A stretch of DNA of 64,000 nucleotides from Ruminococcus bovis (GTDB lineage: Bacteria > Bacillota > Clostridia > Oscillospirales > Acutalibacteraceae). Below the pieces are notes generated by a model. The model made no database searches. It was not told the DNA's origin and saw only the letters and a list, made by a program, of their open reading frames with translations. Of this stretch, positions 37,318-48,176 are shown piece by piece. The DNA is taken from NCBI RefSeq assembly GCF_005601135.1, contig NZ_CP039381.1, positions 62,001 through 126,000 on the forward strand, in the 5' to 3' direction. A program made the position numbers and the translations under genes. Each line of letters begins with the position of its first letter. The stretch's first letter is position 1.

Positions 37318-38223
37318 TTAACCTTTATTTTTCTGAGCTTTTGCACCGGAAATAACTTCTGTAATTTCTTGTGTAATAGCTGCTTGACGAGCTCTGTTAT
37401 AAAGGACTGAAAGGTCCTTTAACATTTCCTTCGCACTATCTGTAGCAGACTGCATAGCCATCATTCTGGCATTCTGTTCACTACAGTAAGATTCAACTAA
37501 AGCACCGTAAATGTAACCGGCAATAAAGTCCGGTACAACATTATCAAAAACAGCATCAGCAGATGGTAAAAGAGTAATGTTCTCAATATGAGTACCCATA
37601 TCAATATGGTCTGATGTATCTGTAAATGCGTGTTTACGAAGTGGTAATAGACGCTTAACCTTTGGTTCAGTAGCAATAGCTGACTTCATATTTGTATAAA
37701 CGATATAAACTTCATCAAGTTCTTTTGATTCATATAAATCAAGTACAGTTTCTGCAATTCTTCTGGCTCTGTTTAGGCTAGGGTCTTGAGCAGTAAACTG
37801 GAAATGTTCGTCAACAAAAATATCTTTCTTCTTGAAATAATGACGACCAACTTGACCGATAACAAAAAGCTTATCGTTACTTGTTTTTTCTGTATCAATA
37901 ATTTCTTGGGCTAACTTAATAACATTTTGGTTATAAGCACCGGCAAGACCTTTATCGGCAGTAACAACAATAATACCCTTACGCTTATCAGTGTCACCTG
38001 CAACATACTTTTGGTCACAGAAAAATCTGTTTTCAACATCAGGAACAAGTTTCAATGTTTTTCTGATTGAATCCTGTAGGCTGATAAAGTATGGGTGAGT
38101 ATTTTCATAATTTCTCTTAGCCTTTTTTAGCTTACTTGAAGAAATCATATACATAGCATTTGTAATCTTAAGGGTATCGTTGATACTTTTAATTCTGCTT
38201 TGGATTTCTCTTGTATTTGCCAT
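37318..38223 (-). CDS. atpG: ATP synthase gamma subunit
   Basis: The rotor shaft, 301 residues. The coiled-coil N-terminus has IQSRIKSINDTLKITNAMYM, and the C-terminal helix has MMAMQSATDSAKEML and YNRARQAAITQEITEVISGA. Full length and between atpA and atpD as usual. Confidence 0.97.
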   Translation of the reverse strand: MANTREIQSRIKSINDTLKITNAMYMISSSKLKKAKRNYENTHPYFISLQDSIRKTLKLVPDVENRFFCDQKYVAGDTDKRKGIIVVTADKGLAGAYNQNVIKLAQEIIDTEKTSNDKLFVIGQVGRHYFKKKDIFVDEHFQFTAQDPSLNRARRIAETVLDLYESKELDEVYIVYTNMKSAIATEPKVKRLLPLRKHAFTDTSDHIDMGTHIENITLLPSADAVFDNVVPDFIAGYIYGALVESYCSEQNARMMAMQSATDSAKEMLKDLSVLYNRARQAAITQEITEVISGAKAQKNKG

Positions 38224-38236
38224 ATCAAGACTTCCT

Positions 38237-39742
38237 TTAACTTATAGACTTATATTCTTTTGCTACTTCAAGGATTTTATCCTTTAGTTCATCGGAAAGA
38301 ACTTTCTTTTCTTCAATTTCTTTACCGATTTCAGGATGCTTAGTAGCAAAGTAATCTAACATATTCATCTGGAATGGCTTAATATCCTTAACATCAACAT
38401 CAAGCATTAGCTTGTTTTCGGCAACAACAAGTGAAATAACCTGTTGTGAAAGTGAAAGTGGATGACATAAAGGTTGCTTTAGCATTTCCATTAGACCTTT
38501 ACCAAACTGAAGTTGTTCCTTAGTTTCAGGGTCTAGGTCTGATGAGAACTGTGTAAATACTTCCATTTCTCTGTACTGAGCAAGGTCAATACGGATAGAA
38601 CCGGCAGCCTTCTTCATAGCCTTTGTCTGAGCAGCACCACCAACACGGGAAACTGACAAACCAACATTAACGGCTGGACGCATACCTGAGTTAAATAGGT
38701 CACTTTCTAGGAAAATCTGACCGTCAGTAATGGAAATAACATTTGTAGGAATATAAGCTGAAACATCACCTGCTTGAGTTTCGATAATTGGTAGAGCAGT
38801 GATTGAGCCACCACCAAGTTCATCAGAAAGTCTTGCTGATCTTTCAAGTAGTCTTGAATGTAGATAGAAAACATCACCTGGATAAGCTTCACGACCCGGA
38901 GATCTTTCAAGTAGAAGTGACATTGCTCTGTAAGCAACGGCATGTTTACTTAAGTCATCATATACAATAAGTACATCCTTACCCTGATACATAAAGTATT
39001 CAGCAAGTGAAGTACCTGAATATGGAGCAATATACTGAACAGGAGCTGGTTCTGATGCAGTAGCTGAAAGAACTATTGAATAATCCATTGCTCCATTCTT
39101 TTCAAGTGTATTAACAATTCTGGCAACTGTTGATGCCTTCTGACCGATTGCAACGTAAATACAAATTACGCCGTTGCCCTTTTGGTTAAGGATAGCATCA
39201 GTAGCAATAGAAGTTTTACCTGTCTGTCTATCACCGATAATAAGTTCACGCTGACCTCTACCGATAGGGAACATTGAGTCGATTGATAGGATACCTGTTG
39301 CCATAGGTGTGTCAACTGATTTTCTCTGTACAATTGAAGGTGCTGCACATTCGATTGGACGATAGTCGGATTCTTTAATTTCACCCTTACCGTCAATAGG
39401 AGCACCTAGGGCATTTACAACTCTGCCAAGGAAGTTATCACCAACAGGGATACCGGCCTTTTTGTGAGTTCTTGAAACCTTAGTACCTTCGTGGATACCA
39501 CGGTCTTTGTCAAAAAGGATAACACCGATTTCGTTAGCACGAATATCCTGTACCATACCTTTTGCACCATTTTCAAATACAACGATTTCACCGTACATAG
39601 CAGCATCAATGCCGTATACACGAGCAATACCGTCACCTAGAGAGATAACTGTACCGGTTTCTTTCTCTCCATTATCAAAATCAAAATTTTCAATTTCACT
39701 TTTTAGTATTGAAATAATTTCATCTGATCTGATTGCGCTCAT
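38237..39742 (-). CDS. atpA: ATP synthase alpha subunit
   Basis: The non-catalytic nucleotide-binding F1 subunit, 501 residues. P-loop [15 protein letters not shown] near 169, the conserved [20 protein letters not shown] near 280, and [23 protein letters not shown] with the C-terminal helical domain after 380. Six bases separate it from atpH. Confidence 0.98.
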   Translation of the reverse strand: MSAIRSDEIISILKSEIENFDFDNGEKETGTVISLGDGIARVYGIDAAMYGEIVVFENGAKGMVQDIRANEIGVILFDKDRGIHEGTKVSRTHKKAGIPVGDNFLGRVVNALGAPIDGKGEIKESDYRPIECAAPSIVQRKSVDTPMATGILSIDSMFPIGRGQRELIIGDRQTGKTSIATDAILNQKGNGVICIYVAIGQKASTVARIVNTLEKNGAMDYSIVLSATASEPAPVQYIAPYSGTSLAEYFMYQGKDVLIVYDDLSKHAVAYRAMSLLLERSPGREAYPGDVFYLHSRLLERSARLSDELGGGSITALPIIETQAGDVSAYIPTNVISITDGQIFLESDLFNSGMRPAVNVGLSVSRVGGAAQTKAMKKAAGSIRIDLAQYREMEVFTQFSSDLDPETKEQLQFGKGLMEMLKQPLCHPLSLSQQVISLVVAENKLMLDVDVKDIKPFQMNMLDYFATKHPEIGKEIEEKKVLSDELKDKILEVAKEYKSIS

Positions 39743-39748
39743 TCGAGT

Positions 39749-40252
39749 TTACCTCCAGACTAATTTACGATTTAATGCGTTAAGTTTATTCTTGAAACTT
39801 CTGTCAAATTCATGACCGTTAGCTTCAATTACAAATCCACCAATAAGGTCAGGTTTTTCAATAAGTTCAAGTTCAACCTTACTGGCATTTAGCTTTTTCT
39901 TAACGAATGCTTTTAACTTTTCTTGCTGTTCCTCAGTTGGTTTCACAACATAATAAAGATGAGCAACAACAATCTTGTTCTCTTTATTGTACCAATTATG
40001 ATACTCTTTGAAAATATCATTAATAGATGTCATTCTGCCATTTTTTGAAACTACCTTGATAAAATTGCAAATATCTTTTGGAAAAATCTTATCAATAATT
40101 TCATACTTTTTCTTTGGCATAATTACCGGAGAGCAAAGAACTTTCATAAGTTCCTTGCTTTCGGCAAAAGTATCTTCAGCAATACTAATAGAGTCAGCAC
40201 TAACATTTAACTGGTACAACACCTTAGCATAGTTACTAACTGTTGTAGTCAT
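39749..40252 (-). CDS. atpH: ATP synthase delta subunit
   Basis: Peripheral-stalk subunit joining b to the top of F1. 167 residues: a helical N-terminal domain (NYAKVLYQLNVSADS) and the conserved C-terminal segment ELIEKPDLIGGFVIEANGHEFDRSFKNKL. Its start overlaps the atpF stop. Confidence 0.93.
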   Translation of the reverse strand: MTTTVSNYAKVLYQLNVSADSISIAEDTFAESKELMKVLCSPVIMPKKKYEIIDKIFPKDICNFIKVVSKNGRMTSINDIFKEYHNWYNKENKIVVAHLYYVVKPTEEQQEKLKAFVKKKLNASKVELELIEKPDLIGGFVIEANGHEFDRSFKNKLNALNRKLVWR

Positions 40253-40731
40253 TACTTGTCCTCCTCACCTAAAAACTCATCGTAGGAAGAAGTATCTGAA
40301 TTGCTTGACTGTTCCTTAACAACCTTTGTTGCTGCTACAAGAGCAAGACCTGCAATTTCACTTTCAAGTTTGCTCATTGTCTTGTCATATTCAAGCTGAG
40401 CATTCTTTTGTGCTTTATCAACAATTTCTTTTGCCTGATCATTGGCAGAAGCAATAATATTGTTTTTCTGAAGTTCGGCTGTCTTTTTAGCTTCCTTAGT
40501 AATTTCAGCTGCTTTATCTTGAGCAGCCTGTACATTACCTTCATACTCAGCCTTTAGTTTATTAGCAGCTTTCTTTGTTTCGGCTGCGTTGTTTAGGTCA
40601 TCCTGAATCATTTTTTCTCTCTGGTCCATAACCTTTTTGATAGGTTTTAGAAGGAAGAACTTAATAATACAGAAGAACACTAATAAGTTAATAACTGTGA
40701 ATAAAATATTCCATGGATCTAAATTTAGCAT
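40252..40731 (-). CDS. atpF: ATP synthase b subunit
   Basis: Peripheral stalk, 159 residues. One N-terminal membrane helix (about 8-28, NILFTVINLLVFFCIIKFFLL), then a long Ala/Lys/Glu-rich coiled coil to the C-terminus. A single b gene is present, so the stalk is probably a homodimer. Preceded by atpE. Confidence 0.95.
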   Translation of the reverse strand: MLNLDPWNILFTVINLLVFFCIIKFFLLKPIKKVMDQREKMIQDDLNNAAETKKAANKLKAEYEGNVQAAQDKAAEITKEAKKTAELQKNNIIASANDQAKEIVDKAQKNAQLEYDKTMSKLESEIAGLALVAATKVVKEQSSNSDTSSYDEFLGEEDK

Positions 40732-40748
40732 TATTTATCCCACCTACC

Positions 40749-41924
<1,176 letters not shown>

Positions 41925-41943
41925 TTAATATGTTAATTAATAA

Positions 41944-42636
41944 TTATTCTGTTTCTATACCTTCCTTGATAAACAAAGATGTCAAGAATACAAATACATA
42001 GGCTTGAATCAAGCCATCAAAAAAGTCAAAGTATAGACTAAATGCTACCGGTACAACAAATGGAACAACACATTCGATAAGTGTCATAACAACAAAAGCA
42101 CCCAGAACATTACCAAATAGTCGCATACAAAGTGAAAGTGGTCTTATTCCAATTTCAAGAATGTTAAAGGGCAACATAATCGGTGTTGGCTCAATAAAAC
42201 TCTTAAGAAACTTTTTCGGACGCTTCTTAATCAAAGCTGCACCTTCAATTAGGATAATACTCATGAGAGCTAAGGCAATGGTAACTGCCAAGTCCTTTGT
42301 CGGTGACTTAAAGCCAAAAATACCTATAATGTTACTAAATCCTATATAAATAAGAACAGATATTAAGTAAGGTACATATTCTGAACCTTCCTCTCCAACC
42401 ATTCCACCAACAAATTTATAGAGCCAGTTTACACAAAACTCTAAGAAAACTTGTTTTCTGCTAGGATTTTTCACCCTCAGATTTCTTACAAGAATAAGAC
42501 ATAATGCAAGGAATACTGCCATTATAATCCAAGTGACAACAACCGACTCGTAAACTTTGATACCACCAAAGATGGGGATTGTAAACACAGGTTCACAGGT
42601 CATTTCTTGTTGGATTGATTCTGCAATATTGCCCAT
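41944..42636 (-). CDS. atpB: ATP synthase a subunit
   Basis: The stator channel subunit facing the c ring. About 230 residues, five to six helices; the essential Arg lies in LSLCMRLFGNVLGAFVV near residue 170. The start at 42636 follows a perfect AGGAGG; an in-frame ATG at 42681 would add 15 residues upstream of that site. It is the first gene of atpBEFHAGDC; no atpI precedes it. Confidence 0.96.
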   Translation of the reverse strand: MGNIAESIQQEMTCEPVFTIPIFGGIKVYESVVVTWIIMAVFLALCLILVRNLRVKNPSRKQVFLEFCVNWLYKFVGGMVGEEGSEYVPYLISVLIYIGFSNIIGIFGFKSPTKDLAVTIALALMSIILIEGAALIKKRPKKFLKSFIEPTPIMLPFNILEIGIRPLSLCMRLFGNVLGAFVVMTLIECVVPFVVPVAFSLYFDFFDGLIQAYVFVFLTSLFIKEGIETE

Positions 42637-42719
42637 AATGTCGCCTCCTCTTCCATATAAAATTGTTTGGTTACGGTTCACTACAAAATATAGTGTGCCA
42701 ATAATCTTATAACACCCAT

Positions 42720-42748
42720 ATTATCCGACTTTTGATTTAAAATGTCAA
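42720..42748 (-). promoter_or_regulatory. promoter of the atp operon
   Basis: Minus strand TTGACA (42748-42743), 17-base spacer, GATAAT (42725-42720), giving a leader of about 80 bases. Confidence 0.75.
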
Positions 42749-43072
42749 TGTTTTAACAGACTTTTTGTAAAAAACTACAAAAAATTCAATAAACATTAGT
42801 ACATTTTGTGTTTTTGCAAGTGATTGTTATTTATATTGCAAAAATTATATTGCAATATATTATTATAAACATAATTCATATATATTTTGCAATATAACAA
42901 AGTATCACTTTCATCACTAGAATTTTAACTTGTAAATAATTTCCATCTATTTGTGGGTAATATTCAACAAAGTCAGCTTTTATGAGGATTATTTTACTTT
43001 ATTTTAGTTTCTGTTTAGTAAATTTTTTCTTATCATATATATTGTATATTTACTTTATAGAATAATAAAGAA
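42749..43072. other. non-coding AT-rich gap with a TTGCAA repeat cluster
   Basis: No convincing ORF or RNA gene. It holds a 12-bp palindrome ATATTGCAATAT (42847-42858) flanked by ATATTGCAA (42833-42841) and TTTTGCAATATA (42885-42896). The rest is AT-rich with no other structure that I can see. Confidence 0.5.
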
Positions 43073-43097
43073 AACCAGTGCTGAAAAAGCACCGGTT
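43073..43097 (-). terminator. terminator of the aldo/keto reductase gene
   Basis: AACCGGTGC / GCACTGGTT arms with a 7-base loop and TTCTTT on the minus strand. Confidence 0.88.
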
Positions 43098-43117
43098 TAG
43101 TTATATTATGTATTCTA

Positions 43118-44248
43118 TTATTTAATTAATTCAGGAAGTTTGCGCATCCAATGACTGATATTAATATGTTGTGGGCAAATTGACTCACACCATTTGCAAT
43201 TTGTACAATCAGTTGCACTGCCACCTACCAAGGCAACACTGCCATCATAAAATTCTTTTGCAACCTTTACACTACTGTGAATACCAATCTTGTTAATTGC
43301 TTCAAGATTTCTAGGTATCATAACATGTTGAGGGCAACGGTTACACTTATAACAACCGTTACAATGAATCATTCTTGAATTAATATAGGTTTGCTGAGCT
43401 TTCTTAATAGCCATAATACGCTTACCACTAAGCATACCGATTGAAGAAACCTTTGCATATTCAAGGTTCTGATTAATATGTTCAAAACTACCCATATCAG
43501 AAAGTACGCAACTGACACCTTCTTTATCCCAAAGGTACTGCATTGCAATTTCTACAGGTTTAGCACAAATTTCATCAAATACAATTTGTGTGGACTTAGG
43601 TACATTAGCAAGGTATCCACTTCTAAGTGGTTCCATAATATTAACTGCCATTCCCTTTTTCTTGGCATATTCAAGGCCTCTTAAACCTGCTTGATATTCT
43701 TCATCAATATAGTTAAGGTGAATTTGACAAAAATCCCAATGTTCCCAATAGTCACAAATCCACTTAAACATATCAAAGTCATCATTAAATGAAAAACCAA
43801 TGTAACGAATTCTACCGTCACGCTTTGCTTTATAAAGATGTTCAAGTACATTATACTTTAGGACTTTGTTGTCCCAGAAATTAGCATCAAGAGAATGAAG
43901 CATATAAAAATCAATTTGATTTACATTCATTCTTCTCATTTGTTCAGCTAAAATTCTGTCAAAATCATACTCGTTATTGTATTCCCATACAGGTGCTTTT
44001 GAAGCTAAATAAACCTTACTTCTGTAACCGTTCTTTAATGCTTTACCGGTAACAATTTCAGCTTGTCCGTCCTGATAGGAATAAGCAGTATCTATATAAT
44101 TAACACCATTATCAATGGCATATCTTATTAATTCAATAGACTTTTCTTGGTCAATAGTGTTGGAATTAGGAAACATAGGAAGTCGCATTGTACCAAAACC
44201 CAATGCAGAAACCTTTATACCTGTGTTTCCAAAATTTCTATACTGCAC
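43118..44248 (-). CDS. aldo/keto reductase with ferredoxin-like Fe-S domain
   Basis: About 376 residues. The N-terminal aldo/keto reductase barrel (about 1-290) has the catalytic Asp/Tyr region YIDTAYSYQDG near 48, and SKAPVWE and FYMLHSLDA segments. A C-terminal domain carries two cysteine clusters, CNGCYKCNRCPQ and CTNCKWCESICPQ, each fit for [4Fe-4S]. This fusion is common in anaerobes, with unknown substrates. I start it at a GTG (44248) with GGAGG upstream; the longer ATG frame contains that site. Confidence 0.88.
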   Translation of the reverse strand: MQYRNFGNTGIKVSALGFGTMRLPMFPNSNTIDQEKSIELIRYAIDNGVNYIDTAYSYQDGQAEIVTGKALKNGYRSKVYLASKAPVWEYNNEYDFDRILAEQMRRMNVNQIDFYMLHSLDANFWDNKVLKYNVLEHLYKAKRDGRIRYIGFSFNDDFDMFKWICDYWEHWDFCQIHLNYIDEEYQAGLRGLEYAKKKGMAVNIMEPLRSGYLANVPKSTQIVFDEICAKPVEIAMQYLWDKEGVSCVLSDMGSFEHINQNLEYAKVSSIGMLSGKRIMAIKKAQQTYINSRMIHCNGCYKCNRCPQHVMIPRNLEAINKIGIHSSVKVAKEFYDGSVALVGGSATDCTNCKWCESICPQHINISHWMRKLPELIK

Positions 44249-44324
44249 CTCAACACCTCCACATTTAAACATACCATAATATGATACCACAATATTTAGT
44301 GGAATACAAGGTGCATTTTTGACA

Positions 44325-45146
44325 TTATTTAGTTATATGTACATCTAATTGATTGTATGGAATTGCTATATTATTTCGGTCTAATGCCTTTTTCATACTT
44401 TCAATCATATCGTGATATACATCCCAATAATCTTCGGTTTTAACCCAAACTTTTACCACCATATCAAGTGAACTGTCACCTAATGCATTCAGTCTTACAA
44501 AAGGCATTTCTTCATCTGTGATAACCTTATCATTAGATAAAGCAACATCCATTAAAACTTTCTTTACTTCTTCAATATCGGCACTGTAATCAACAGGTAC
44601 ATGGAAGTCAAGTCTTCTCTTATCCTCTGCTGTAAAGTTTACTACTTCTTTTGATGAGATTACACTGTTAGGAATCATAATATATCTATGGTCGGCAGTA
44701 AGCACCTTTGTGTGCATCAAATCAATTTGAAGTACAGTACATCTTTCACCATTTATTTCAATTACATCATCAGTTACAAATGGTTTTGAAAAAAGTAGGA
44801 TAATACCACAAGCAATGTTGGACAAACTGTCCTTTAAAGCCAAGGCTATTGCAGCAGCACCTGCTGAGAAGAATGCAACTAAACCTGTTGTTGAAATACC
44901 AATATAAGATAATGCACTCATTACAATTACAATATAACAAGCAATTCTGATTGCGTTTATAAAAAACTTTGAAAGTGAATAATCTATATTAGCCTTATCA
45001 AGACCTTTCTTAACAACCTTTGTAAAGGCTTTTGTTGCAAAATAACCACCTACTAAAATGATTATCATTATTAATAAGCCTTCCCAATTGAAGTTTTCAA
45101 AAAATCTTGAAATTACTTTCCAAGTATGAGTAAAAAACTTTTCCAT
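44325..45146 (-). CDS. small-conductance mechanosensitive channel (MscS family)
   Basis: 273 residues. Three helices; the pore-lining one is FFSAGAAAIALALKDSLSNI (residues 89-108) with the Ala/Gly packing of MscS TM3. The beta domain after it carries GERCTVLQIDLMHTKV, and the alpha/beta C-terminus is complete. It opens under membrane tension on osmotic downshock. It follows the tiny 65-residue protein gene by 12 bases. Confidence 0.93.
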   Translation of the reverse strand: MEKFFTHTWKVISRFFENFNWEGLLIMIIILVGGYFATKAFTKVVKKGLDKANIDYSLSKFFINAIRIACYIVIVMSALSYIGISTTGLVAFFSAGAAAIALALKDSLSNIACGIILLFSKPFVTDDVIEINGERCTVLQIDLMHTKVLTADHRYIMIPNSVISSKEVVNFTAEDKRRLDFHVPVDYSADIEEVKKVLMDVALSNDKVITDEEMPFVRLNALGDSSLDMVVKVWVKTEDYWDVYHDMIESMKKALDRNNIAIPYNQLDVHITK

Positions 45147-45158
45147 TGTAAAATCTCC

Positions 45159-45356
45159 TTACTTTACCATTCCACTACGGAATTCCATATTGATTTGTGC
45201 AATTTCTTTTTCACCATCTATATATGGCTGATACATAGCCATTGCATCAAAACCTACAGAACCTTCACAACTGTCTTCATTATAAGCTAAAGAAGTTTTA
45301 ATAATTTCAATTCTTTCTTCTCTTGTTGTATCAGCAATTTTAATTGACTTATACAT
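45159..45356 (-). CDS. 65-residue hypothetical protein
   Basis: No family recognised. It is soluble, with an acidic/basic N-terminal helix (TTREERIEIIKTSLAYNE) and a hydrophobic-poor C-terminus. It sits 36 bases after the GH13 gene and 12 bases before the MscS gene on the same strand, which supports it being a real operon gene. The ribosome site is weak. Confidence 0.55.
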   Translation of the reverse strand: MYKSIKIADTTREERIEIIKTSLAYNEDSCEGSVGFDAMAMYQPYIDGEKEIAQINMEFRSGMVK

Positions 45357-45392
45357 TTTAATTCCAGCTTTCTAATATAATATAAAAAAGAA

Positions 45393-46682
45393 TTATACAA
45401 TTTCAGTATCTCTGCCATTTACATCAATGTCATACTGTCTGCCGTTGTAGTTAAATGAGAAGTGATGAGGGTTGTCATCAGTATTAACACATACTACTGT
45501 TGTTTCACCGTTAAAGTTACGAGCAAATGCCCAGTACAAACATTCATTACTAATTTGAACATAATCTCCATACTTTAGAGGAACACTATTCTTGCGAATT
45601 TCTGCTAACTTCTTAATATGGTCAACAAGTTCTTGATTTTCAATAGGAATATTATCCACATCAATAGCAGGTCTTAGCTCAATATCCCCACCATCATTTT
45701 TGTGGCCTTTTATTCCCCATTCACTACCATAATAAATTGATGGTACACCTGGTAAAGTATAAAGGATTGAATAAACATTAAACAAATCTTTAGGGTCATT
45801 GATTAAGGATGCAACTCTGTTTACATCATGGTTATCAACAAAGTTATAAAGTAACTTACCTTTGTATAGTCCCCATTCATTGTTAAATTCTCTGTTTACA
45901 TTGTAGCCAATATCACAAAGGTTCTTTGAATTTAAGCTATTGTAAATACCGTTAAACAGTGAATAGTTGGTAACTGCATCAAGTAAATCAGGTTGTAACC
46001 ATCTTGTGTATTCACCGTTGATGATTTCACCCATTAGCCAGAAGTCACTTTTCTTAGCAGTTGTTCTCTGCTTTAATTCACGGAAGAACTGTAAATCAAT
46101 ACAATCGGCTGCATCAAGTCTGATACCGTCAATATCCCATTCATCAATCCACATTTCTACTGCATCAAGCAAATGGTTTCTTACATCAGGGTTCTGCATA
46201 TTAAGTTTAACAAGTAGTTCATGACCTTCCCAACTGTCATAATGGAAACCATCATTATAACTATTGTTCCAATCGAATCTTAGTCCACTAAACCAAGAAC
46301 AATACTGAGAGCCTTCTCTATGCTTTCTTACTTCTTCAAAGGCAAAGAACTTTCTGCCAACATGGTTAAATACACCATCAAGAACAATCTTAATATCATT
46401 CTTCTTTAGTTCCTGTGCAACTTTCTTGAAATCTTCATTTGTACCAAGTCTGGTGTCAATTAGCCTATAATCAGTTGTATCATAACCATGAGTTGCACTT
46501 TGGAAAATCGGTCCAATATAAAGAGCATTTATTCCTATATACTTCATATGAGGAATGTAGTCAATTAACTTTAAAATTTTGTGGGACTCATTATCCCCAC
46601 CTTTATTTTCCATATCACATCCGAAAAATCCTAAAGGATAAATGTGATAAAACATTGATTCATTAATCCATTTTGTTTCCAT
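45393..46682 (-). CDS. GH13 alpha-glucan hydrolase (cytoplasmic)
   Basis: About 429 residues, no signal peptide, so it probably works on imported maltodextrins. GH13 regions in order: GVFNHVG (I), GIRLDAADCID with the nucleophile Asp (II), WLMGEIINGEY with the acid/base Glu (III), and FVDNHDVNR (IV). A C-terminal beta domain ends the protein. It opens MFYHIYPLGFFG, as in small alpha-amylase or neopullulanase types. The start at 46682 has GGGAGG upstream; a longer frame to 46745 runs through the promoter. Confidence 0.92.
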   Translation of the reverse strand: METKWINESMFYHIYPLGFFGCDMENKGGDNESHKILKLIDYIPHMKYIGINALYIGPIFQSATHGYDTTDYRLIDTRLGTNEDFKKVAQELKKNDIKIVLDGVFNHVGRKFFAFEEVRKHREGSQYCSWFSGLRFDWNNSYNDGFHYDSWEGHELLVKLNMQNPDVRNHLLDAVEMWIDEWDIDGIRLDAADCIDLQFFRELKQRTTAKKSDFWLMGEIINGEYTRWLQPDLLDAVTNYSLFNGIYNSLNSKNLCDIGYNVNREFNNEWGLYKGKLLYNFVDNHDVNRVASLINDPKDLFNVYSILYTLPGVPSIYYGSEWGIKGHKNDGGDIELRPAIDVDNIPIENQELVDHIKKLAEIRKNSVPLKYGDYVQISNECLYWAFARNFNGETTVVCVNTDDNPHHFSFNYNGRQYDIDVNGRDTEIV

Positions 46683-46713
46683 AACTGTACCTCCCAGAAA
46701 CATTCTGTTATCT

Positions 46714-46742
46714 ATTTTAACGAATAATACCCTTAAATGCAA
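46714..46742 (-). promoter_or_regulatory. promoter of the GH13 operon
   Basis: Minus strand TTGCAT (46742-46737), 17 bases, TAAAAT (46719-46714). Confidence 0.7.
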
Positions 46743-46831
46743 CAAAAATTTGTAGGATAGGTATATGTTTATTCAACATTAATATAATTTGTGTTGATTA
46801 TTTGTGTAAAACCGAAAATTTTTATTTAATA

Positions 46832-46860
46832 TTGAGTTAACAATACTTATGTGCTACAAT
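46832..46860 (+). promoter_or_regulatory. promoter of the lipoprotein gene
   Basis: TTGAGT, 17-base spacer, TACAAT; it overlaps an upstream ATG (46849), supporting the TTG start at 46900. Confidence 0.75.
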
Positions 46861-46899
46861 TGGAAAGTGGTATTAGCAAATTATAAAGGAGGAATATAT

Positions 46900-47385
46900 T
46901 TGAAAAAATTAGTAACAATTTTACTAGCCGGTTTAATGTGTGGTACAATTCTTGCAGGTTGTGGTAATAGTGAAGACCCTAAGCAAGTACTAAAAGGATA
47001 TAGCGACAGTGAAACTTATTCTGATGGTGATGATAATTCTACTCAACAGGATTTTAGTAAATACACTTACGACAAAAGTTATGATAGCAAATTTGGCAAA
47101 GATGAAAATTATACAAAGGTTACTTCTAAAAATAAGGAAGAAATTTCAGGTTATTTTCAGGACTTTGACACTTGGGGTACTACAAGTTCCTTTAGTGACC
47201 ATTATGACTTTAAAACTGATATGATTACCGAAGGTGACTACTACTGTATTGCAGATGAAAATGTTAATGTAAGTTCAGTTGGTCAAAGAAAGGCAGTTAA
47301 AATTTATCACAAATATTCTGTATATTATTATGATACAGAAAGTCATACACTTTACTACATTCACAACAACCTTAACGAAAGTTAA
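46900..47385 (+). CDS. small secreted lipoprotein, unknown function
   Basis: About 161 residues from a TTG with GGAGG eight bases upstream. The lipobox LAGCGN (Cys near residue 22) predicts a lipid-anchored protein. The mature part is Asp/Ser/Tyr/Lys-rich with a C-terminal beta-like region. No family recognised. It is a lone gene with its own promoter and a terminator. Confidence 0.78.
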   Translation: MKKLVTILLAGLMCGTILAGCGNSEDPKQVLKGYSDSETYSDGDDNSTQQDFSKYTYDKSYDSKFGKDENYTKVTSKNKEEISGYFQDFDTWGTTSSFSDHYDFKTDMITEGDYYCIADENVNVSSVGQRKAVKIYHKYSVYYYDTESHTLYYIHNNLNES

Positions 47386-47409
47386 TTAAAAAGTTAATTA
47401 AAAAAACAA

Positions 47410-47438
47410 TGCCCTTATAGGAATAAAATCTATAAGGG
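47410..47438. terminator. bidirectional terminator
   Basis: GCCCTTATAG / CTATAAGGGC arms with a 9-base loop, serving the convergent lipoprotein and yhhQ genes. The T-run is strong on the minus strand. Confidence 0.85.
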
Positions 47439-47456
47439 CTACTTTTATATCTGAAA

Positions 47457-48176
47457 TTAATGAGCAGTAGTTGCTAATCTCTTATCTTTTCTTTCTTTTA
47501 TTAATCTTGCAAAATATACAAATGGTGTATCACATAGACTGGTAACAATATAAATAACATAGCTTGAAATCATAATGCTAAATAATGTACCGATTTCGTA
47601 TGTACCCCAGAAAGCAAAAATTGTGAATAATGCAGTATTTAGAATTTGAGAAATCAAAGTTGAACCATTGTTACGAACCCATAAAAATCTTCTCTTATCA
47701 CCAAAATGCTTTTCAGTAAATCTCCACCACAAGTGATAAAGTTGAACATCAATTAACTGAGAAATTGCATATACAACCAATGAAGAAATCATCATTCTTG
47801 GTGTATTTGAAAATACTGCTGTAATTGATGGCATTACCCAGTCAGACTCAGATGGAGTATATAACATCCAACTTTGAGTCATACAAATAAAGAATACTGA
47901 TGTAAACACACCAATCCATACTGCCTTGTTGGCTTCTTTCTTGCCTTCGGTTTCACTGAGAATATCTGTTACAAGGAATGTTACTGCAAAGAAAACATTA
48001 CCTAATGTTTGTTCCATACCAAAGGCTCTAATCATAATAAGTGCCTCAATATTAGCAGTAATTGTTGCAATAACAGTAACTGCATAAAGACCGGCTTTAC
48101 CAAAGAAATTATATGCAAATAATGCACCACCAAAAATAAACAGTAGTGAACCTACCAATAATAAATCATTAATCAT
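47457..48176 (-). CDS. yhhQ: queuosine-precursor transporter, YhhQ/VUT-1 family
   Basis: About 239 residues with six or seven helices. Family segments ATITANIEALIMIRAFGMEQTLGN-type region, FLVTDILSE near 80 and SSYVIYIVTSLCDTPFVY near the end are clear. YhhQ proteins import queuosine precursors such as preQ0/preQ1 or queuine. I start at MINDLLL (48176), with GAGG upstream; its start overlaps the end of the radical SAM gene by eight bases. The coupling supports a shared salvage role. Confidence 0.9.
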   Translation of the reverse strand: MINDLLLVGSLLFIFGGALFAYNFFGKAGLYAVTVIATITANIEALIMIRAFGMEQTLGNVFFAVTFLVTDILSETEGKKEANKAVWIGVFTSVFFICMTQSWMLYTPSESDWVMPSITAVFSNTPRMMISSLVVYAISQLIDVQLYHLWWRFTEKHFGDKRRFLWVRNNGSTLISQILNTALFTIFAFWGTYEIGTLFSIMISSYVIYIVTSLCDTPFVYFARLIKERKDKRLATTAH

